Shown here piece by piece: positions 58,051 through 64,000 of a DNA stretch of 64,000 nt. The notes under the pieces are model-generated. The model worked only from the letters and a program-made list of their open reading frames with translations, did not search any database and was not told the DNA's origin. Every line of letters starts with the position of its first letter. Within the stretch, counting starts at the first letter, position 1. The stretch comes from Selenomonadales bacterium (GTDB lineage: Bacteria; Bacillota; Negativicutes; Sporomusales; UBA7701). Location of the stretch: assembly GCA_029975165.1 (NCBI GenBank), contig JARKPR010000024.1:1-64000 (forward strand), read 5' to 3'. A program made the translations under genes and the position numbers.

Positions 58051-59478
58051 CTATTTCCCATATTCGCGCCAGACGGTGGCGAACCGCTTGATACCGAGCT
58101 CGAAATGGCCCTGGGCCGAGTAGACCCGCCGCAGGAGGTGTTCGCGGGGGCCGGCGTCGCCGGCGAACTCGCCCAGTACCTGAAGGATCTGGAAGGCCAT
58201 CTCGCTGAGGCCGGCGACATCCTTGGAGCGGTGGACGACTTCGCCGAGGTTGACCTGGCAGGTGGACCAAAGGCCGGCGGCCTGCACGGCCTGGATGAGC
58301 ATGGCGACTTCGACGCCGTAGTTGGCGGGGATGCGCATTTTTAAGAGATCGTCGCGGTAGATGGCGACCGTGCCGGCGAGGGGCTGGATGTAGCCGGACA
58401 GCAGGGGCATGTAGGTGTTGAACCACGGCCTGGCGAGGATTTCCGTGACCCGGCCGCCGCCGAGCTCGAGGCCGGACGCCTCGACCCGCACCGGGCGGGT
58501 AAAGTAGCCCTTGACGAAGCGGATGTCGGGGTGGCTGAGGATGGGGCCGAGCAGACCGTAGAAGAAACGGGGGGTGATGTTTTCGATGTCGGTGTCCACC
58601 CAGGCGAGGATGTCGGCGTCGGTGACAAAGGCACTCTTGAACATCGCCTCGCCTTTGCCGCGGTGGCTGCCGAGCTCGGGAGCGATGGCGGGGTGCAGGT
58701 GGACGGGGATGCCGTAGGATTTGGCGATGGCGACGGTGTTGTCGGTGGAGGCCGAGTCGATGAGGATGACTTCGTCGGCCACCCCGGCCGTCTTGACCTC
58801 GAGGGCCGTTTCGATGACCTGGCCGACGGTGCGCTCTTCATTGAGGGCGGGGAGAAGGATCGCCACCTTGCGACCTTGCCTGCGCTTGCCGCCGCGCATG
58901 GCGGCCGGCAGGGCGAAGTCGACGGCCTCGAAGGTTCGCTCCCGCACCCAGCGGTATATTTCGTCGCCTTCCGTGAATTCGAGATCCTGGAAGGGGCCGC
59001 GGACGATGGTGATGCTCCCCTGGTAGACTTCCCTGATGGCTTTGTAGAAGGGCATGATTTCCGAGTCGGCCAGCGGTGCGCCGAAGAAGAGCATGGCGTA
59101 GTCGCGGCCGACCGCTTTGATGATGTCGAACACCGACGCTTCGCGGCGCCAGTTGATGCTGACGTTGTCGAACATGTCGTGGGCGCGGGCGACGACCGAG
59201 GAGAGGAAGATGTCTTCAAGCTGGGACAGTTTTTCTTCGCGGTGCAGGACCTTGATCTCGGTCATGCCGGCGCAGGCCAGCACGTCGAGGACGGCGCCGG
59301 CGTTGATGCCGCCGCGCAGGACGGCGGCCGCCGGCCCGTCGACCCAGCCGTCGGTCAGGATGACGATGTCGTCGCGGTCGGCGTACAGGCTGCCCGGATC
59401 GGCGAAGCTGCGGACGATCAGTTGGCATTCTTCGCGCGGCAGTTTGCTCTCCGGCCAGTACGGCGCTCCTTTTTCCAT
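58051..59478 (-). CDS. glucosyl-3-phosphoglycerate synthase-like glycosyltransferase
   Basis: The C-terminal part of this 475-residue protein (about 200-475) matches GT81 enzymes: VAILLPALNEERTVGQVIE, DEVILIDSASTDNT, ILAWVDTDIENITPRFFYG and DIRFVKGYFTRPVRVEASG. GpgS uses a sugar nucleotide and 3-phosphoglycerate to make a compatible-solute precursor. The first 195 residues are an extra domain with alternating strands and helices, perhaps universal-stress-like, unusual for the family. No signal or membrane helix is seen. Confidence 0.8.
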   Translation of the reverse strand: MEKGAPYWPESKLPREECQLIVRSFADPGSLYADRDDIVILTDGWVDGPAAAVLRGGINAGAVLDVLACAGMTEIKVLHREEKLSQLEDIFLSSVVARAHDMFDNVSINWRREASVFDIIKAVGRDYAMLFFGAPLADSEIMPFYKAIREVYQGSITIVRGPFQDLEFTEGDEIYRWVRERTFEAVDFALPAAMRGGKRRQGRKVAILLPALNEERTVGQVIETALEVKTAGVADEVILIDSASTDNTVAIAKSYGIPVHLHPAIAPELGSHRGKGEAMFKSAFVTDADILAWVDTDIENITPRFFYGLLGPILSHPDIRFVKGYFTRPVRVEASGLELGGGRVTEILARPWFNTYMPLLSGYIQPLAGTVAIYRDDLLKMRIPANYGVEVAMLIQAVQAAGLWSTCQVNLGEVVHRSKDVAGLSEMAFQILQVLGEFAGDAGPREHLLRRVYSAQGHFELGIKRFATVWREYGK

Positions 59479-59621
59479 GCTTCCCCTCCCTTTCGTCCGC
59501 CGGGAAAGGAAAAAGCCTGTCGCAGACAGACTCTCCTTCCGGCAACTGGTTTATTTTTCCTGGTTCAATTATATCTTATTCATTTCTACCGGGCAAGGCA
59601 TAATGGTAAAATATTACATTT

Positions 59622-60947
59622 TTATTTGTTGAGTTCGTCGAGCGATTTGTGCATCGTTTCTTCGCCGAGGACGAAGACGTTGAGGGCGGTGACGACGAGG
59701 ACGGCGGTGAAGAGGGTGAAGACGACGGCGAATTTGTCCGGGCCGGTCATGATCCAGCCGACGACGCTGGGGGCGAAGATGCCGCCGATCCGCCCGAAGG
59801 CGGCGGCGAAGCCTACGCCGCTGGCGCGGGCGTGGGTGGGGTACATTTCGGGCGAGTAGGTGTAGACGACGCCCCAGGCGCCGAGGTTGAAGAAGGACAG
59901 CAGGCAGCCGTAGAGGAGGATTTCGCCGCCGGTTTTGGCGGTGCCGAAGAAGTAGGCGCAGACGGCGCAGGCGGCGAGGAAGGAGGAGAGGGTGAGCTTG
60001 CGGCCGATGCGGTCGATGAGGTAGGCGGCGGTAAAGTAGCCGGGGATCTGGGCGAGCGTCATCCACAGGACGAATTCGAAGGAGCGGACGAGGGTATGGC
60101 CACTTTTGACCATCAGCGAGGGCAGCCAGGTGAAGATGCCGTAGTAGGAGAAGACGATGCCGAACCACAGGATCCACAGGCAGACGGTGCGCCGCAGGTA
60201 CTGGCCCCGCCACAGTTCGGCAAAGGCGAATTTGACTTTGGGGGCGGCGATCTCCGCGGCGCTGGGCGGCTCGCCGACCGGCACGCCGAGTTCGCGCTCG
60301 ATGGCGGCGACCTGCTCGTGGGCCTCCTGGTAGCGGCCTTTGTCGACGAGGTAGAGCACCGACTCGGGCACCATCCGCCACAGGAAGTAGACGAGCAGCG
60401 CCGGCAGGGCGCCGATAAAGAAGGCTATCTGCCAGTCGTAGCGGGGAATGATATAATAGGCGATGACGGCGGCCGCCAGCCAGCCGAACGCCCAGGCGCT
60501 CTCCAGGAGGACGATCATCCGTCCGCGGTAGCGGGCCGGGGAGTATTCGCTCATGAGGGTGACGGCGACCGGCAGCTGGCCGCCGACGCCGAAGCCGACG
60601 AGGAAGCGGAAAAAAAGCAGCGATTCGTAGTTCCAGGACAGGCCGCACAGGCCGGTGGCGGCGCTGTAGACGATGAGGGTCGCGGCGAACAGTTTCTTGC
60701 GGCCCATCATGTCGGCCAGCCAGCCGGACAGGGCGGCGCCGCAGGCCATACCTACGAGGCCGATGCTGCCGATGTAGCCGATCTGGGCCGAGGTGAGGCC
60801 CCAGGTCTCGATCATTTTCGCCAGGACGAAGGCGACGATGCCGGTGTCCATCGAGTCGAAGGCCCAGCCGAGCATCGTCAGGACGAGCAGCCGCCAGTGG
60901 AATGCCCCCAGCGGCAGGTTGCTCAATCGGTCGGATATGCTTGCCAT
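59622..60947 (-). CDS. MFS transporter (sugar/organic acid:H+ symporter type)
   Basis: This 441-residue protein has twelve helices and MFS motifs GWLADMMGRKKLF and LIDRIGRKLTL. The N-terminus (LTMLGWAFDSMDTGIVAFVL) resembles NiaP and aromatic-acid carriers. ATG 60947 has GGGGG 8 nt upstream; the frame is open through the leader but that part does not look coding. It stands alone behind a leader with a terminator. Confidence 0.85.
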   Translation of the reverse strand: MASISDRLSNLPLGAFHWRLLVLTMLGWAFDSMDTGIVAFVLAKMIETWGLTSAQIGYIGSIGLVGMACGAALSGWLADMMGRKKLFAATLIVYSAATGLCGLSWNYESLLFFRFLVGFGVGGQLPVAVTLMSEYSPARYRGRMIVLLESAWAFGWLAAAVIAYYIIPRYDWQIAFFIGALPALLVYFLWRMVPESVLYLVDKGRYQEAHEQVAAIERELGVPVGEPPSAAEIAAPKVKFAFAELWRGQYLRRTVCLWILWFGIVFSYYGIFTWLPSLMVKSGHTLVRSFEFVLWMTLAQIPGYFTAAYLIDRIGRKLTLSSFLAACAVCAYFFGTAKTGGEILLYGCLLSFFNLGAWGVVYTYSPEMYPTHARASGVGFAAAFGRIGGIFAPSVVGWIMTGPDKFAVVFTLFTAVLVVTALNVFVLGEETMHKSLDELNK

Positions 60948-60996
60948 GCTATGTACCCCCACATTTTTCGGTCCGCCCATGCGGCGGCGGAATATC

Positions 60997-61033
60997 AAAA
61001 AAGCGCAATAACCCCTGCCAGGTGTCTTTGCGC
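60997..61033 (-). promoter_or_regulatory. terminator in the leader of the MFS gene
   Basis: On the minus strand GCGCAA (61033-61028) pairs with TTGCGC (61008-61003) and is followed by TTTTTT. A second hairpin ATTCGG/CCGAAT lies just before it. About 150-180 bp of possible leader precede, with no aptamer I can name. The gap 60948-61294 otherwise holds only the promoters of the DUF47 gene. Confidence 0.5.
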
Positions 61034-61224
61034 CAAAGATTCGGGCCTGCTGCTTCCGAATTCCGGTGACGACACGGGTAACGACCTTGGCGCGACTGCT
61101 TGTCCCGCCCGCGATATGGTTTACTTCGGTGCCGGTCGTAAATATCCTTTGCGGCAAGGGCATTTCATATCCCGATACGTCATTCCCGCAATTTTTCCGC
61201 AATTCCGCCTTCCAGTCTTACCCT

Positions 61225-61252
61225 TATAATGAATACAAGGATATGCTATAAT
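61225..61252 (+). promoter_or_regulatory. -10 elements upstream of the DUF47/pit operon
   Basis: TATAAT occurs at 61225-61230 and again at 61247-61252, the second as the extended form TGCTATAAT. -35 boxes are weak. Confidence 0.5.
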
Positions 61253-61294
61253 CAAAGTGGTTTAGTATGTATACCGGAGGGGGAGGAACGCAGC

Positions 61295-61924
61295 GTGGCG
61301 TTTCGTTTGAAGCCTAAGGAGGAAAAGTTTTTCGAGTTTTTGGCCGAGCACGCCGCCATCGCCAAAGAGGCGAGCGATGTGATGGTCCAGGCGTTCGAGG
61401 ATCAGGACCGCATGGCCGAAATCCTCACCACGGCGGAAACTCTCGAACAAGAGGCCGACGAACTGGTGGAGAAGATTCTCAAAAAGCTCCACAAGACTTT
61501 CATCACTCCCTTCGACCGCGAGGACATCTTCGCCCTCGCCCAGAAGCTGGACGACCTCGTCGATTCGATGAAGGGGATCGTCGATAAGGTCCATATGTAC
61601 AATATCGGCGATGCGTCGCCCGAGGTCCGCGAGCTGGTTTCCCTCGTCCATGCCAGCGTCGGCCAGGTGGCCAAGTCGATCTCCTACCTGAGCGAGCTGA
61701 AGAAGCAGCACCTCAAGATCGAGGCCCGCTGCAACCGGATCATGTCGCTGGAGTCGGAAGGCGACGTTCTTTATCGCCGCGAGATGGCGAAGCTGTTCCG
61801 CGAGGGGTGCGACCCGGTGGAGATAATCAAGTGGAAGGAGATCCTGACCAGCCTTGAGGAAACTCTCGATATTTGCGAGGACATAACCCAGCTGCTGAAG
61901 AGGGTCGTGCTGAAATATGCCTGA
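61295..61924 (+). CDS. DUF47 (PhoU-like) phosphate transport regulator
   Basis: This 209-residue all-helical protein matches DUF47 (ITPFDREDIFALAQKLDDLV, then long charged helices). DUF47 proteins accompany Pit carriers and regulate phosphate uptake. GTG 61295 follows GGAGGGGGAGGAA at good spacing; an ATG at 61229 is poorer. It overlaps pit by 8 bp. Confidence 0.88.
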   Translation: MAFRLKPKEEKFFEFLAEHAAIAKEASDVMVQAFEDQDRMAEILTTAETLEQEADELVEKILKKLHKTFITPFDREDIFALAQKLDDLVDSMKGIVDKVHMYNIGDASPEVRELVSLVHASVGQVAKSISYLSELKKQHLKIEARCNRIMSLESEGDVLYRREMAKLFREGCDPVEIIKWKEILTSLEETLDICEDITQLLKRVVLKYA

Positions 61925-62912
61925 TCTGTGGCTGGTGTATGCGGTCGTCTTGCTTGCTCTGGCGTTCGATTATATAAACGGCTTCCATGACACGGCCAAC
62001 GCCATCGCCACCTCGGTGTCGACGCGGGCGCTGGCGCCGCAGCACGCCGTCTGGCTGGCCGCTACGCTCAATTTCCTCGGCGCCCTCATGAGCACCGGCG
62101 TGGCGAAGACGATCGGCGGCGACATCGTCAAGTCGGCCCAGCTTATAGACCAGCCGGTGATTATCTCCGCCCTGGTGGGGGCGATTTTCTGGAACCTGCT
62201 CACGTGGCTGCTGGGCATCCCGTCCAGTTCGTCGCACGCCCTGGTGGGCGGCGTGATGGGCGCGGTCATTGCCGGCCGCGGTTTTGCGGCGCTGAAGGTG
62301 GGCGGCATCGAGAAGATTATCCTCTCGCTGGTCCTGTCGCCGGTCATCGCTCTCATAACGGGCTATTTCGTCATGATCGCCCTGCTGTGGGTCTTCGGCC
62401 GCTTCGGCCCGACTTTCCTCAACACCGGCTTCAAGCGGATGCAGTTGCTGTCGGCCAGCCTGATGGCTTTTTCCCACGGCTCGAACGACGCCCAGAAGGC
62501 GATGGGCATCATCACGCTCGCCCTGCTGGCCGCCGGCCAGCTCCCTTCTCTGGAGGTGCCGACCTGGGTGAAGCTGGCGTGCGCGCTGTCGATGGGCCTG
62601 GGCACGGCGGCCGGGGGCTGGAAGATCATCAAGACGATGGGCACGCGCATCTTCCGCATGGAGCCCATTAACGGCTTCGCCGCCGACCTCAATTCGTCGC
62701 TGGTCATCTTCGCCGCCACCTTCCTGCACCTGCCGGTAAGCACCACCCACGTCGTGTCCGGGTCGATCATGGGGGTGGGCTCGGCCAAGCGGGTCACGGC
62801 GGTCCGCTGGTCGACGGCGCAGCAGATGGTGTTCGCCTGGCTGCTGACCATCCCGGCCAGCGGAGCGACGAGCGCCCTCACCTATCTCCTGATAAAGTGG
62901 CTGTTTCTGTAG
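61917..62912 (+). CDS. pit: PiT-family inorganic phosphate transporter
   Basis: This 331-residue carrier has about ten helices and both PiT signatures: DYINGFHDTANAIATSVSTR near the N-terminus and SHGSNDAQKAMGII in the middle, plus SSSSHALVGG and STTHVVSGSIMG. It imports phosphate, often as a metal complex, driven by cations. It is translationally coupled to DUF47. Confidence 0.93.
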   Translation: MPDLWLVYAVVLLALAFDYINGFHDTANAIATSVSTRALAPQHAVWLAATLNFLGALMSTGVAKTIGGDIVKSAQLIDQPVIISALVGAIFWNLLTWLLGIPSSSSHALVGGVMGAVIAGRGFAALKVGGIEKIILSLVLSPVIALITGYFVMIALLWVFGRFGPTFLNTGFKRMQLLSASLMAFSHGSNDAQKAMGIITLALLAAGQLPSLEVPTWVKLACALSMGLGTAAGGWKIIKTMGTRIFRMEPINGFAADLNSSLVIFAATFLHLPVSTTHVVSGSIMGVGSAKRVTAVRWSTAQQMVFAWLLTIPASGATSALTYLLIKWLFL

Positions 62913-62940
62913 CCGACAACGCACCAGCACATATTCCAAG

Positions 62941-62966
62941 GGGTATCAGCCGATACTCTTTTTTTT
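62941..62966 (+). terminator. intrinsic terminator
   Basis: Stem gggtatc/gatactc with loop agcc is followed by TTTTTTTTG. It ends the phosphate operon. Confidence 0.82.
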
Positions 62967-63049
62967 GTTTGTCTTCCCGGCCGCACGGCAGCGGGTATAA
63001 GAGCGGCGCCCGCGCGCCACCTTAAGGTTAGAAAGGCGGCGGTGCGCTG

Positions 63050-63724
63050 ATGAGGATCCTGGTGGTAGAAGACGATGCCCCCCTGCGGGAGGCGGTCGTC
63101 GCGGTGCTGAAGGAGGACGATTACGCGGTGGACGAGGCGGCCAGCGGCGACGAGGGCCTCTACCAGGCCCGGCAGGGGGTGTACGACCTCCTGATCCTCG
63201 ACGTCATGCTGCCGGGGGCGGATGGGCTGGAGATCGTCCGGCGGCTGCGGGCCGAGGGCTGCCGGACGCCGATAATGCTGCTGACCGCGCGGGACAGCGT
63301 CGCCGCCAAGGTGGCCGGGCTCGACTCGGGCGCCGACGACTATCTCGTGAAGCCGTTCGCCGTCCCCGAGCTGCTCGCCAGGGTCAAGGCCCTCCTGCGC
63401 CGCGGCGGGCCGGTGGGGGCGGACGGCGACCTGCGTTACGGCGGCCTGGTCGCCAACCCGCGGGTGAAGGACGCGCTCGTCGACGACACCGCCCTGCGTC
63501 TGACTGTCAAGGAGTACGAGCTGCTCGAATTTCTCCTCCTCAACCGCGAGCAGATCCTCACCCGCGAGCAGATTTTCGACCGCGTGTGGGGCTTCGAGTC
63601 GGAGACGACCCACGGCATCGTAGACCTTTATATCCACTATCTGCGCAAGAAGCTCGCCCCCTTCGGCCGCGACGCCCTCGTCCGCACCGTCCGCGGGGCG
63701 GGGTTCATGCTGAAGGGCGACTGA
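63050..63724 (+). CDS. OmpR-family response regulator
   Basis: This 224-residue protein has a receiver domain (acidic pocket VEDD, phospho-acceptor Asp 51 in LILDVMLPGADG, Lys in YLVKPFAVPEL) and an OmpR/PhoB winged helix (LTVKEYELLEFLLLNREQIL, VDLYIHYLRKKL). It should be phosphorylated by the kinase encoded 1 bp downstream. The target is unknown; the phosphate operon upstream ends at its own terminator. Confidence 0.93.
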   Translation: MRILVVEDDAPLREAVVAVLKEDDYAVDEAASGDEGLYQARQGVYDLLILDVMLPGADGLEIVRRLRAEGCRTPIMLLTARDSVAAKVAGLDSGADDYLVKPFAVPELLARVKALLRRGGPVGADGDLRYGGLVANPRVKDALVDDTALRLTVKEYELLEFLLLNREQILTREQIFDRVWGFESETTHGIVDLYIHYLRKKLAPFGRDALVRTVRGAGFMLKGD

Positions 63725-63725
63725 C

Positions 63726-64000
63726 ATGTTCCGCAAGACGCTCCGCAAGCTGACCATTCTCAATTCGCTCGTTTTTTTCCTCATCCTGGTGTGGCTGGGC
63801 GGCTCGCTGTACGGCTTCCTCGCCTATCAGTTGTTCGACGAGGTCGACGACGCGATGGCAGTCAGGCTCGCAGCCTTCCGTATAGCCGGTGGCCGCCCGA
63901 AGATGGTTTTCGGCCACCCGGTCGCTTTCGACCCGCGGATTTTCTTGTTCGTCCGCGACGCCGGCGGCCGGGTGGCCAATTTCTACCCTGTGGACAATGC
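63726..64000 (+). CDS. sensor histidine kinase, N-terminal part (cut by window end)
   Basis: The frame opens with ATG 63726, 1 bp after the regulator stop, and runs to the window edge. It shows an N-terminal membrane helix (LTILNSLVFFLILVWLGGSL) and the start of an extracytoplasmic sensor domain. Together with its place after an OmpR regulator this fits a membrane histidine kinase; the catalytic core is not in view. Confidence 0.8.
   Translation, partial: MFRKTLRKLTILNSLVFFLILVWLGGSLYGFLAYQLFDEVDDAMAVRLAAFRIAGGRPKMVFGHPVAFDPRIFLFVRDAGGRVANFYPVDN

Noticed and set aside
61060-61140. Loose resemblance of the MFS leader to a c-di-GMP-I aptamer (AGTAAACC, GGGACAAGCAG)
   Set aside because: The invariant GGACGCAAAGCC block and the docking helices are not present, so a match cannot be claimed.
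59622-61202. N-terminal extension of the MFS protein through the leader
   Set aside because: The extra 85 residues are not membrane-like or conserved-looking and would place coding over the terminator; ATG 60947 has a good ribosome site.
1-64000. CRISPR arrays, rRNA genes and insertion sequences
   Set aside because: I saw no regularly spaced short repeats, no rRNA motifs and no transposase domains.

Overview
The window is a GC-rich chromosomal segment from an anaerobic, probably endospore-forming, double-membraned member of the Firmicutes, most like the Negativicutes (Sporomusa relatives). The clues are a SPOCS-domain (spore/cell-surface) protein, tandem Spo0A boxes, purine- and attenuation-type leaders typical of Firmicutes, an anaerobic glpABC operon, CoA-transferase and Fe-S oxidoreductases, and secreted proteins that make sense with a periplasm. 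The organism is inferred, not identified.

Layout: 0-7 kb carries the end of a sigma-54 activator, the glpABC operon behind a terminator-type leader, and a GlcD/GlcF-like 2-hydroxyacid dehydrogenase pair. 7-17.8 kb holds a MarR-acetyltransferase, c-di-GMP enzymes, a BASS transporter, a LysR regulator, a His-rich SPOCS protein, SixA and a CYTH-CHAD protein. 17.8-31 kb is mostly minus-strand: PtsI, a hydrolase, MobB, a split TSUP transporter, an EamA exporter, a family III CoA transferase, a two-gene D-glutamate cyclase behind an attenuator, AsnB, a YmaF protein and a lipoprotein. 31-43 kb has a cupin, a 24-codon gene, PAS-GGDEF, small membrane proteins, tRNA-Gln and tRNA-Lys, a flippase, a histidine kinase/HD-GYP regulator pair, an alcohol dehydrogenase and a 3D-domain wall protein. 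43-51 kb is a xanthine dehydrogenase/permease operon with a purine-riboswitch-like leader, then a cadC/cadA-like metal efflux pair. 51-58 kb has a chemoreceptor with tandem 0A boxes, small proteins, and two cassettes that each pair a GH24 lysozyme with a small secreted protein, the second an LprI-type lysozyme inhibitor. 58-64 kb has a GpgS-like glycosyltransferase, an MFS carrier, a DUF47/Pit phosphate pair and a two-component system cut by the window edge.

Three themes run through the window. First, an ERIC-like imperfect palindrome of about 125 bp occurs in four full or expanded copies, one deleted copy and partial or related forms, mostly against stop codons and with arms that covary. Second, several operons (glp, xdh, D-glutamate cyclase, MFS) begin with a hairpin-plus-U-tract leader, pointing to control by antitermination or riboswitches. 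Third, the lysozyme/secreted-protein cassettes at 54.3-58.0 kb look like effector-immunity modules: base composition shifts inside the lysozyme genes, and the second cassette lies between direct copies of the repeat. This is the best candidate for an undescribed system.
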